A stretch of DNA of 64,000 nt from JAFAYN01 sp963733105 (GTDB lineage Bacteria; Gemmatimonadota; Gemmatimonadetes; Longimicrobiales; Longimicrobiaceae): contig CAVTCB010000018.1 of assembly GCA_963733105.1 (NCBI GenBank), positions 806,001-870,000 of the forward strand, read 5' to 3'. How positions within the stretch are numbered: the first letter of the stretch is position 1; every line of letters begins with the position of its first letter. Below are positions 37,292 through 45,183 of this stretch, in pieces. A model generated the notes under the pieces. The model searched no databases. It saw nothing but the letters and a program-made list of their open reading frames with translations, and had not been told where the DNA came from. The position numbers and the translations under genes were made by a program.

Positions 37292-38139
37292 AGGTCCTGG
37301 TCACCGGGGCCGGCGGGATGCTCGCGCGGGCCCTCGTTCCCGAGCTCCGCTCCCGCGGACACGAGGTGGTCGCGCTGGACCGGGCGGCGCTCGACGTCAC
37401 CGACGAGCGGGCCGTGACGGAGCGGGTGCTGGGGGAGCGCCCGGGGGTGGTGGTGCAGTGCGCCGCCTACACCGCGGTGGACGCGGCGGAGGAGGAGGAG
37501 GACCTCGCCTTCCGGGTCAACGCCGGGGCCGCGGGCTTCGTGGCGCGGGCATGTGACCAGATCGGTGCCCTGTTCGTCTACCCGAGCACCGACTACGTCT
37601 TCCGCGGCAACGGGACGCACCCGTACCGCCCGGGCGACCCCCCGGACCCCGTCAACGCCTACGGGCGCTCCAAGCTCGGAGGGGAGACGGCGTCCCGCGG
37701 GGCGTCGCGCTCTCTGGTGGTGCGGACGAGCTGGCTGTACGGCGAGGGGGGGAAGAACTTCGTCGACACCATCTCGCGCCTGGCGCGGGAGCGGGACCGG
37801 CTGGAGGTGGTGGAGGACCAGGTGGGGCGTCCCACTTCCACCGCTTCGCTTGCGTGGATTATCTGCGAGTTGATAGATTCGGGATCTGAGGGTACATTCC
37901 ACGCAACTGACGGCGGGGAACCGGTATCCTGGCTCGGATTCGCGCGGGAGATCGTGTCCCGCCTTGCGCTGGAAATCCCTGTTTTTCCGGTCTCGTCCGC
38001 GACGCTGCATCGGGCCGCGGCGCGCCCGGGGTACTCGGTGCTGGAGCTGTCCGGGACCGAGGCCGTGATCGGGAGGGCGCTTCCGCACTGGAAGGAAGCC
38101 CTGGCCCGGTACCTGGGCTCGCGGGGCGGAGGCGCCTGA
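37288..38139 (+). CDS. rfbD: dTDP-4-dehydrorhamnose reductase
   Basis: The 283-residue enzyme reduces dTDP-4-dehydro-rhamnose to dTDP-L-rhamnose. MKVLVTGAGGMLARALVPEL, CAAYTAVDAAEEEEDLAFRVNA, STDYVFRG and the catalytic YGRSKLGGE are typical of RmlD. The start overlaps the hemB stop by four bases. A strong terminator at 38167 ends this transcription unit. rfbA and an rfbC-like gene lie 1.7 kb downstream; rfbB is not in the window. Confidence 0.93.
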   Translation: MKVLVTGAGGMLARALVPELRSRGHEVVALDRAALDVTDERAVTERVLGERPGVVVQCAAYTAVDAAEEEEDLAFRVNAGAAGFVARACDQIGALFVYPSTDYVFRGNGTHPYRPGDPPDPVNAYGRSKLGGETASRGASRSLVVRTSWLYGEGGKNFVDTISRLARERDRLEVVEDQVGRPTSTASLAWIICELIDSGSEGTFHATDGGEPVSWLGFAREIVSRLALEIPVFPVSSATLHRAAARPGYSVLELSGTEAVIGRALPHWKEALARYLGSRGGGA

Positions 38140-38166
38140 GGGCGCACGGGGAAACGTTGTTTCGCG

Positions 38167-38204
38167 ACGTGAGCCACCGATGAGGATGGCTCTACGTTTT
38201 TTTT
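38167..38204 (+). terminator. Intrinsic terminator after rfbD
   Basis: ACGTGAGCCA (38167-38176) pairs with TGGCT and ACGT (38187-38197) with a one-to-two base bulge, followed by eight Ts (38197-38204). It separates gmd-rfbD from the glycosyl-transferase genes. The remaining 120 bases to the next start hold no promoter I can identify with confidence. Confidence 0.75.
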
Positions 38205-38325
38205 GATTCGGGCTGCTGCTCCAGAGGGGACCGGCGGCGGGCTGGAACGCAGGTTGCTGCGGCCACGCGACCGCCGGTGCGGTGATCCCGGCGACGCAAC
38301 GAGCTGCCCCCTTCGACGACAGGCG

Positions 38326-39810
38326 ATGTCACAACGGTCGATTCGGCTTCAGGCACAGGGCGCGGGCGAGGCGCGGCTGGCGCTTCCCATGGCGGACCGC
38401 CTGGCCCAGTACGACGTTCGGCTGAGACGTGAGATCACCCATCGGCGCCTCGCGGTGTCGATGTTCCGCCGCCTCCTCCGCGTGCTGAGCCTGCACGTGC
38501 TGGACGCGGCGATTCTGGCGAGCGTGGTCGTCTGGCTCTCGAAGCTCCTCCCCGGGGCCGCGGACGTCCGTCCGCTCACCCCCGCGATCGTGGCCATCTT
38601 CCTCCTGAGCCTCGAGTCGCTCTCGGCGTACCGGCCGGGCGACGCCCGCCGCGACTGGCGCCGGCTGGTCTCGGGGGTGGGGCTGGGGCTCCTGATCATC
38701 CTCTGCCTGGCCACCTTCCCGCCCAAGATCCCGGTGACGCCGCCCTTCCTCCTCGCCCTGGGCGCGGCGGCGGTGGTGGCGCTCTACGTGGAGCGCAAGC
38801 TGATCGACCAGCTCGTGCGGCAGGCGTACGTGCGCGGCTTCGGTCTGCGGCGGGCGCTGATGGTGGGGAGCCTGGACGAGGTGGGGTGCGCCATCCAGCA
38901 GCTCCGCGACGACCGCAACATCGACCAGTACATCGTGGGGCACCTGGCCCCGGACGGGGAGGACCCCACGGCGCTGGGCTCGCTCTCCACGCTGGCCGAG
39001 GTGGTGCGGGAGCACGACATCCAGGAGGTCATCCTCGCCACCTCGCTGTCGACGCCGGCGGTGTCCGAGATCGCGGACTGCTGCTTCGAGCGGGGCGTGG
39101 CACTCTTCATCATCCCCTCGGTGATGGGGAGCCTGAACTGCCGCGCGGAGCCGCTCCGCGTGGGCTCGTGCACGCTGCTCCGCCTCCACCCTGCGCGCCT
39201 GGAGTTCCCGGCGCTGCTGGTGAAGGGGCTGTTCGACGTGATGGTGGCGGCTCTCGCGCTCGTGGTCCTGTCCCCGCTGATCGCGCTGATCGCCCTGGCG
39301 ATCAAGCTGGACTCGCCCGGGTCGGTGTTCTTCAGCCACAAGCGGGTGGGGCTCGGCGGGCGGCTCTTCACCATGTGGAAGTTCCGCAGCATGTACGCGG
39401 ACGCCGAGGCGCGCGAGAAGGAGCTGGCGCACCTCAACATCTACAAGGGCGGCACCTTCAAGATCCGCAACGACCCCCGGGTCACCCGGATGGGGCGGTT
39501 CCTTCGCCGCACCAGCCTGGACGAGCTCCCGCAGCTCTTCAACGTGCTCCGGGGCGACATGTCGCTGGTGGGCCCGCGCCCCGCCCTGGTGGCCGACCTC
39601 GAGCGCTACGAGCCGCACCACTACGAGCGACTCACGGTGGTCCCCGGGATGACCGGCCCCTGGCAGGTGGGGGGGCGGAACCTGGTGACCGACTTCGAGC
39701 GGATTCTCGAGATGGAGCGGACCTACATCCGCAACTGGTCCCTGGTGCTCGACGCCAAGATCCTCGTCCGCACCGTCCGGGTGGTGGTGCGGGGCGACGG
39801 GGCCTACTGA
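38326..39810 (+). CDS. Undecaprenyl-phosphate sugar-phosphate transferase (WbaP/WcaJ family)
   Basis: The 494-residue membrane protein would start glycan repeat-unit synthesis by moving a sugar phosphate to undecaprenyl phosphate on the inner membrane. There are four hydrophobic segments in the first 165 residues, a CoA-binding-like Rossmann domain in the middle (LRRALMVGSLDEVGCAIQ), a further membrane segment near 310-335, and the catalytic domain with KRVGLGGRLFTMWKFRSM, FLRRTSLDELPQLFNVLRGD and MSLVGPRPALVADL. The ATG at 38326 was chosen because the frame upstream overlaps the terminator. Whether the sugar is glucose, galactose or another cannot be told. Confidence 0.9.
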   Translation: MSQRSIRLQAQGAGEARLALPMADRLAQYDVRLRREITHRRLAVSMFRRLLRVLSLHVLDAAILASVVVWLSKLLPGAADVRPLTPAIVAIFLLSLESLSAYRPGDARRDWRRLVSGVGLGLLIILCLATFPPKIPVTPPFLLALGAAAVVALYVERKLIDQLVRQAYVRGFGLRRALMVGSLDEVGCAIQQLRDDRNIDQYIVGHLAPDGEDPTALGSLSTLAEVVREHDIQEVILATSLSTPAVSEIADCCFERGVALFIIPSVMGSLNCRAEPLRVGSCTLLRLHPARLEFPALLVKGLFDVMVAALALVVLSPLIALIALAIKLDSPGSVFFSHKRVGLGGRLFTMWKFRSMYADAEAREKELAHLNIYKGGTFKIRNDPRVTRMGRFLRRTSLDELPQLFNVLRGDMSLVGPRPALVADLERYEPHHYERLTVVPGMTGPWQVGGRNLVTDFERILEMERTYIRNWSLVLDAKILVRTVRVVVRGDGAY

Positions 39811-39854
39811 CGGGCGCCCCGCGGCGCATTCCGAGGACAACCCAAGCGGCCACG

Positions 39855-40622
39855 ATGAAGGGAATCATTCTAGCGGGCGGTCTCGGCACGCGGCTCCAGC
39901 CGATGACCCGTATCACCAACAAGCACCTCCTCCCGGTGTTTGACCGCCCCATGATCTACTACCCGCTGCAGTGCCTGATCACGGCGGGGATCGACGACAT
40001 CATGATCGTCACCGGGGGGAACCACGCGGGGGACTTCCTCCGCCTCCTCAAGAACGGCAGGGAGTTCGGCCTCAAGCACCTGAACTACACCTACCAGGAA
40101 GGGGAGGGGGGGATCGCCGAGGCGCTGGGGCTCTGCGAGCACTTCTCCGACGGGCAGCCGGTGTGCGTGGTGCTGGGCGACAACCTGATCGAGCGCAACA
40201 TCATCGAGCCGGTGCGCCGCTTCGAGGAGCGCGGCGGGCGCGGCGCGTCGATCATGCTCAAGGAGGTCCCCGACCCGGAGCGCTTCGGGGTGGCGGAGCT
40301 GGAGGACGGGCGCGTGGCGCGGATCGTGGAGAAGCCCAAAGATCCCAGGACCAACCTCGCCGTGGTCGGGATCTACATGTACGATGCGCGCGTCTTCGAC
40401 GTCATCAAGACGCTGGAGCCCAGCGGGCGCGGGGAGCTGGAGATCACCGACGTGAACAACCGCTACGCCGAGTGGGGCGAGCTGCACTACGACATGCTGG
40501 AGGGGTGGTGGACCGACGCGGGGACCATCGAGAGCCTGCACCGCGCCTCCAACATGGTCGCCACCACCGGCGCGAACCGGGTAGACGCCGGGGAGCGGGA
40601 GATCGTGCATGAGCTCGTCTGA
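39855..40622 (+). CDS. rfbA: Glucose-1-phosphate thymidylyltransferase
   Basis: The 255-residue nucleotidyltransferase (MKGIILAGGLGTRLQPMTRI) makes dTDP-glucose from glucose-1-phosphate and dTTP. The signature GGxGTRLxPxTxxxxKHLLP, DRPMIYYPLQCL, VLGDNL and the metal site WWTDAGTIESL are present. It belongs to the shorter RmlA class, lacking about 35 C-terminal residues of the enterobacterial enzyme. It overlaps the rfbC-like gene by 14 bases. Confidence 0.88.
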   Translation: MKGIILAGGLGTRLQPMTRITNKHLLPVFDRPMIYYPLQCLITAGIDDIMIVTGGNHAGDFLRLLKNGREFGLKHLNYTYQEGEGGIAEALGLCEHFSDGQPVCVVLGDNLIERNIIEPVRRFEERGGRGASIMLKEVPDPERFGVAELEDGRVARIVEKPKDPRTNLAVVGIYMYDARVFDVIKTLEPSGRGELEITDVNNRYAEWGELHYDMLEGWWTDAGTIESLHRASNMVATTGANRVDAGEREIVHELV

Positions 40623-41190
40623 GGGCGGCTCTCCCCCGGAGCGGCGCCACGCGGTGGCCCTCACGGAGGACGCCCGGGGGGCGCTGTCGTTCCAGGAGTA
40701 TGCTCCTGCGCCCGCCATCGACGGTGTGTGGGTGCGTCCGGTACGCAAGTACCGGGCGGAGAACGGGTGGTTCGCGGAGTGCGTCCGCCTGACCGGGGGG
40801 AGCGTCGAGTCGCTTCCGGCGGGAGAGATGGAGCTGCGGCAGCTGTCGGTCTCCTTCGCGGCGGCGGGGCGGATCAACGCCTTCCACATTCACCCCAAGG
40901 CCGCGCAGAACGAGCTGTGGACCGTGCTGCAGGGGCAGCTCACGGTGTGGCTCGTCGACTGCCGCGCCGGCTCTCCGTCCGTGGGGGTGCGGCAGAAGGT
41001 GGTGCTCTCGGGCGAGGAGCCGGCTCAGCTCTACATCCCGGCCGGTGTGGCGCACGGGTATCGCGCGGGGCGGGAGGGGGCCCTCCTCCTGTACGCGATG
41101 GACCAGCAGTTCGACGCCGCGGATCCCAACGAGGGGCGCCTCCCCTGGGACTTCTTCGGGGAGGAGCTCTGGGAGGAAGACCGGGGCTGA
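40609..41190 (+). CDS. rfbC: dTDP-4-dehydrorhamnose 3,5-epimerase-like protein
   Basis: The 193-residue cupin-type protein overlaps the rfbA end. AFHIHPKAAQNELWTVLQGQ has the RmlC active-site histidine region. SPSVGVRQKVVLSG, LYIPAGVAHGY and NEGRLPWDFFG match the ends of RmlC proteins. The N-terminal 40 residues are atypical and the usual 'RGLHxQ' is altered to 'INAFHIH', so it may act on a different sugar or be a diverged epimerase. Context with rfbA and rfbD supports dTDP-rhamnose. A terminator follows at 41216. Confidence 0.72.
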   Translation: MSSSEGGSPPERRHAVALTEDARGALSFQEYAPAPAIDGVWVRPVRKYRAENGWFAECVRLTGGSVESLPAGEMELRQLSVSFAAAGRINAFHIHPKAAQNELWTVLQGQLTVWLVDCRAGSPSVGVRQKVVLSGEEPAQLYIPAGVAHGYRAGREGALLLYAMDQQFDAADPNEGRLPWDFFGEELWEEDRG

Positions 41191-41215
41191 CCGCGCCGCG
41201 GCCCGGGAGGAAGCG

Positions 41216-41252
41216 GGGACGAGTCCGAGCGGCTCGTCCCTGGTTTTGTTTT
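41216..41252 (+). terminator. Intrinsic terminator after the rfbC-like gene
   Basis: GGGACGAG (41216-41223) pairs with CTCGTCCC (41233-41240), followed by TGGTTTTGTTTT. It ends the wbaP-rfbA-rfbC unit. Confidence 0.75.
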
Positions 41253-41297
41253 CGGGAGCTTCCAGGGCCGGAAACGCCTCTCCACGCACTCCTCGTG

Positions 41298-41326
41298 TTG
41301 ACCCTGTCCACCCCTGTCGCTAACTT
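41298..41326 (+). promoter_or_regulatory. Sigma-70-type promoter of the main glycan-export operon
   Basis: TTGACC (41298-41303), a 17-base spacer, then TAACTT (41321-41326), 37 bases before the start at 41363. Both boxes are close to consensus. It would drive the overlapping genes from the first GT2 enzyme to the Wzx flippase (41363-49015). Confidence 0.7.
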
Positions 41327-41362
41327 GTAAGGTTTGGTGCTGCAAGCCTCTACGCCGATCTC

Positions 41363-42379
41363 ATGAAGCCTCCGAGGGTCTCCGTCGTCATCCCCACCTG
41401 GAACGGGGAGAAGCTTCTCCCCATGGTGCTCGATTCGCTGCGCACACAGCGCTACCGCGACTTCGACACCGTGGTGGTGGACAACGGCTCGGAAGACGGC
41501 TCGGTCGAGCTGCTGGCTCGCGAGTATCCGGAGGTGCGCGTCGTGGCGCTCCCGGAGAACCTGGGGTTCAGCGTCGCCGTGAACGCGGGGATCCGCGCGG
41601 GTGACGGCGAGCTGGTGGCGCTCGTCAACAACGACGTCGAGCTGGACCCGGAATGGCTGGCGGAGATGGTCGCCGCGCTCGACCGGGACCCCAGGGCGGG
41701 GTCGGCGACCGCGCGCATCCGGCAGTTCCGCGCCCGCCACCTCCTCGACTCCGCCGGCGACCGCATCCGCGGGGTCCCGGAGGGGCGGGGATACGGACTC
41801 CCCGACGGTCCCGAGTTCGACCGCCCCGGGTACGTCGCCAGCCCGTGTGCTGCGGCCGCGCTCTACCGCCGGGCCATGCTGGACGAGATCGGCCTCTTCA
41901 ACGAGGACTTCTTCGCCTACTACGAGGACGTGGAGCTGGGAATGCGGGCGCAGATCGCGGGGTACCGCTGCGTCTACGTACCCACCGCGATCACGTACCA
42001 CCTGGGGAGCGAGACCTCGAAGCGGATCTCGAAGCGCGCGGCCTTCTACCGGCTCCGCAACCTGGTCCAGCTCCAGCTCACCACCCTTCCCGTGGGGTAC
42101 CTGCTGCGCTCCATCCCCAGCCTCGCCCGGCCGGTGCTGGTGTTCGGGGTGCGCGGCGGCGGGTCGGGGACCTGTGTGCGTGTGGGGTGGGCCACGCTGC
42201 GTCGCCTCCCGGCCATCGTGCGCCGCCGCCGCGAGATATTCGCCCGCCGGCGAATCTCCATCGATGAGCTGCGCGAGATCCTGGACCCGCCTCCGTCCGT
42301 GCTCGGCTGGGCGATCCGGAAGCTCGCCCGGCGGGGGGCGCGGCAGGGCGCCCTGCCTCCCGCGAACGTCGCCCGTTAG
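41363..42379 (+). CDS. Glycosyltransferase family 2 (WbbL-like)
   Basis: The 338-residue inverting transferase has the GT-A fold: VSVVIPTWNGEKLLPMVLDS, VVVDNGSEDGSVELL, ENLGFSVAVNAGIRAG, the metal-binding LVNNDVELDPEWL and the EDFFAYYEDVELGMRAQIAGY acceptor-side motif. Three such genes lie in the window. The family often adds rhamnose, which fits the rfb genes nearby; donor and acceptor are not readable. The C-terminus is basic and may touch the membrane. Confidence 0.85.
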   Translation: MKPPRVSVVIPTWNGEKLLPMVLDSLRTQRYRDFDTVVVDNGSEDGSVELLAREYPEVRVVALPENLGFSVAVNAGIRAGDGELVALVNNDVELDPEWLAEMVAALDRDPRAGSATARIRQFRARHLLDSAGDRIRGVPEGRGYGLPDGPEFDRPGYVASPCAAAALYRRAMLDEIGLFNEDFFAYYEDVELGMRAQIAGYRCVYVPTAITYHLGSETSKRISKRAAFYRLRNLVQLQLTTLPVGYLLRSIPSLARPVLVFGVRGGGSGTCVRVGWATLRRLPAIVRRRREIFARRRISIDELREILDPPPSVLGWAIRKLARRGARQGALPPANVAR

Positions 42380-42386
42380 GACAGCC

Positions 42387-43046
42387 ATGCATCGTCGATC
42401 CCATCCGCGCACCCGTGTCCTGCCGGTGCTCGCGGCACTTCTGCTGGGGGTGCTCTTCGCCGGGCCGTCCATGGCCCAGGGGCTCCCGACCGGCGCCGCC
42501 GCCAGGGTTCGCCCGGGCGACGCCGTCGCGCTCAAGATCTGGAACGAGCCGGAGATGAGCGACACCTTCAACATCGCGGCTTCCGGCGAAGTCGTCCTCC
42601 CCAAGCTGGGAGGGGTCCGGGTCACCGAGCTCGGTGTGGCGGAGCTCCAGGACTCGCTCCGGAAGGCGTTCTCCGTGTACCTGCGGAATCCTTCGGTGGA
42701 GGTGACCGTCCTTCGGCGCGTGGGCGTGCAGGGCGAGGTGAGGCAGCCCGACCTGTACATGGTGGACCTCACCATGACGCTCCGCGACCTGATCGCCAGG
42801 GCGGGCGGGGTGAGCTCCGACGGCGACCCCGGCCGGATCTTCGTGATCCGGGACGGGGAGCGGGTCAGCTTCGGGAAGGGAGACCAGGCGCGGTTCACCA
42901 CGGCGGACCTCGTCTCCGGCGACCAGGTGGTGGTCGGGCAGAAGAGCTGGCTGTCGCGCAACGCGCTGGCGGCCACCGGCACCGTGCTGGGCGTGGCGAC
43001 CCTGGTGATTCCCATCGTCCGTGATATGCTGAAGAATGACGAGTAA
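42387..43046 (+). CDS. Polysaccharide export protein (Wza-like, short)
   Basis: The 219-residue protein has a signal peptide (about 1-30, ending FAGPSMAQG) without a lipobox. The Poly_export/SLBB core follows: VRPGDAVALKIWNEPEMSDT, GEVVLPKLGGVRVTELGVAE and GEVRQPDLYMVDLTMTLRDL IARAGG. A hydrophobic segment at 190-212 lies near the end. Wza forms the outer-membrane exit channel for capsule; this protein is about half the size of E. coli Wza and has no obvious lipid anchor, so it may be a periplasmic ring or need a partner. It overlaps the Wzc-like gene by 11 bases. Confidence 0.85.
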   Translation: MHRRSHPRTRVLPVLAALLLGVLFAGPSMAQGLPTGAAARVRPGDAVALKIWNEPEMSDTFNIAASGEVVLPKLGGVRVTELGVAELQDSLRKAFSVYLRNPSVEVTVLRRVGVQGEVRQPDLYMVDLTMTLRDLIARAGGVSSDGDPGRIFVIRDGERVSFGKGDQARFTTADLVSGDQVVVGQKSWLSRNALAATGTVLGVATLVIPIVRDMLKNDE

Positions 43047-45183
43047 CCAGACTACCGACACGGCCCTCGAGAGGGTCGACGGCGACGTCGTCGACCTGGG
43101 GGAGATCTGGGCCGCGCTGCGCCGCAACTTCCGCTGGGTGCTCGTCGGTGCGCTCCTGGGGCTCGTCGCCGGCGCGGCGGCCACCCGGCTCCTGCGCCCG
43201 CAGTACCAGGGGACCACCAAGGTGGTGCTGCGCGGGCAGGAGGGCGGCGCGTCGGCGGCCCTGGCGCAGCTCGGCGGCCTGGCGAGCCTGATCCCGGGGA
43301 AGGGGGCGTCCGGCTTCGACACGGAGATGGAGGTCCTGATGAGCCGCTCGGTGATCGGCGCCGTGGTGGACTCGCTGGGACTCCAGGCAGTGGTGGCGGA
43401 CCCGGTGGGCTCCAGCCCCGGCGCGCTCTTCGCCGCCGCGGCGTACCCCGCCACGCTGCGCGAGGGGAAGTACACCTTCCGGCGCGAGGGCGACCGGTAC
43501 CGCGTGGAGGGCCCGACGGGGGCCGGGATCGTGACGCCGGGCGCTCCCGCCCGGGTGGGCGGCGCGACGCTGACGCTGCGCAGGGAGGGGCTCCCCCGCG
43601 AGTTCGCGGTCTCGCTCCTCGACCGCGAGAGCGCGATCGACGTGGTCACCAAGAAGCTGGAGCCCTCCAAGCTGGACGGCGACGTCGCCCGGATCACCTT
43701 CCGCTCCGAGAGCTCCCTCCTGGCGGCGGGGGTCCCCAACGCCCTGGTGTCGCAGTACCTGAAGCGGCGCACCACCACCGACCGCGGGGTGAACCAGACC
43801 CGGTACGAGTTCCTCCTCCAGCACGAGGACAGCGTGGGGAACGAGCTGGCGCGCGCCTCCCAGGCGCTGCGCCGCTACCAGGAGCAGAGCGGGGTGCTCG
43901 ACCCGGAGCTGCAGGGGAAGGTGGAGGTGGAGCGCGCGATGTCCATCCGCGCCGACGCCGAGCAGGCCGACGTGGAGATCCGCGCGCTGGAGAAGGTCCT
44001 GGCGCAGGGCGCGGCCGGGCGCCTGGCGCCGCGCGACCTGGCCGCCTACCCGACCTTCCTCAAGAACCCGGCGATCAACGACGTGCTCTCGCGGCTGCTG
44101 GAGGCGGAGTCCAAGCGGACGCTCCTCGGCGAGCGGCGCACCGAGCGCGATCCCGAGATCGTCGCGCTCGGCGAGCAGATCCGCGGCCTGGAGGCGCAGC
44201 TCGTCTCCACCTCCACGGCCTACCTGGAGAGCCTGCGCAGGCAGCGCACCGAGCTGCAGAGCGAGCTGGGGCAGTACTCGGGGACGCTGGCCGCCCTCCC
44301 CGCCCAGTCCATGGAGACCTTCCGCCTCCAGCGCGACGTGAAGCGGCTCACCGAGACGCAGCTCGCCCTCCAGGCGCAGATGGTCCAGACACGCCTGGCC
44401 GCCATCGGTGAGGCCGGGAGCGTGCAGCAGGTGGACGCCGCGGTGGCGCCCCGGCACCCCGTCTTCCCCAAGCTCTACATCAACCTGGCGATCGGGCTGG
44501 CCGGCGGCCTCCTGGTGGGGCTGGTGGGCGCCTTCGGGAACGCGTACCTGGGACAGTCGGTGCGAGAGCCGCGCGACGCGGAGCTGGCGACCGGCCTTCC
44601 CGCGACACGCTTCCGCCCGGACGCCCCCCTTCTCCTGGGCGGTGCGGAGCACCTGCGCAGCCTCCTGGTCCTCCCGGCGGGGAGCGGGGCGAGCAGCGGG
44701 ACCGTGGCCCGCAAGATCGCCGCGACGGCAGCGCTCCAGGGCCGGGTCGTGGCGCTGGTGGACTTCGAGAGCCTGCTTCCCCCGCCGCAGCACCCGGGGC
44801 CGGGCGGGTACGGTGCCGTCGCCCTGGCGGGGAACGGGAACGGGGCGCCCCACGCGCTGGTCCGCCTGACGGCGAACGGCGCCTCCCCGGCGTACCCCGT
44901 CTACGGGACGAGCTGGGAGGCGCTGGAGGGCGGCGGAGTCCGCCCCGCGGTGGCCGAGCTGGAGCGGGAATGCTCGCTGGTGGTGGTGGCGCTCCCTGCG
45001 CTGGACCACGAGTCCACGGCGGCCCTCCTGTCGTCGGAGCGCCCGGTCGTGATCGTGGCACGGGCGGGGAGCGTGACGCGCGCGGAGCTGCAGGACGCGG
45101 TGAGCACCCTCCGGCGCGTGGGGATCAACGTCTCGGGCGTGATCCTGCAGACCGAGGAGCGCAGTGGCGGTCGCCGCGCTTGA
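43036..45183 (+). CDS. Polysaccharide co-polymerase, Wzc-like with a degenerate kinase domain
   Basis: The 715-residue protein has the Wzz-type layout: a first membrane helix near residue 35-53, a long periplasmic coiled region (about 60-470, with GNVR-like LPAQSMETFRLQRDVKRLTE) and a second helix at about 480-500. The cytoplasmic domain (about 525-710) aligns with bacterial tyrosine kinases (LRSLLVLPAGSGASSGTVAR). The Walker A lysine is gone (GSGASSGTV instead of GxGKS/T), the A' aspartate pair is reduced (VALVDFE), and there is no C-terminal tyrosine cluster. It would set chain length without autophosphorylation. It overlaps its neighbours at both ends. Loss of kinase motifs is directly visible; its consequence is inference. 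Confidence 0.85.
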   Translation: MTSNQTTDTALERVDGDVVDLGEIWAALRRNFRWVLVGALLGLVAGAAATRLLRPQYQGTTKVVLRGQEGGASAALAQLGGLASLIPGKGASGFDTEMEVLMSRSVIGAVVDSLGLQAVVADPVGSSPGALFAAAAYPATLREGKYTFRREGDRYRVEGPTGAGIVTPGAPARVGGATLTLRREGLPREFAVSLLDRESAIDVVTKKLEPSKLDGDVARITFRSESSLLAAGVPNALVSQYLKRRTTTDRGVNQTRYEFLLQHEDSVGNELARASQALRRYQEQSGVLDPELQGKVEVERAMSIRADAEQADVEIRALEKVLAQGAAGRLAPRDLAAYPTFLKNPAINDVLSRLLEAESKRTLLGERRTERDPEIVALGEQIRGLEAQLVSTSTAYLESLRRQRTELQSELGQYSGTLAALPAQSMETFRLQRDVKRLTETQLALQAQMVQTRLAAIGEAGSVQQVDAAVAPRHPVFPKLYINLAIGLAGGLLVGLVGAFGNAYLGQSVREPRDAELATGLPATRFRPDAPLLLGGAEHLRSLLVLPAGSGASSGTVARKIAATAALQGRVVALVDFESLLPPPQHPGPGGYGAVALAGNGNGAPHALVRLTANGASPAYPVYGTSWEALEGGGVRPAVAELERECSLVVVALPALDHESTAALLSSERPVVIVARAGSVTRAELQDAVSTLRRVGINVSGVILQTEERSGGRRA

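Noticed and set aside
38203..38325. Upstream start for the WbaP/WcaJ-type gene
   Set aside because: It would place the first codon inside the T-run of the rfbD terminator; the added 41 residues look non-coding.
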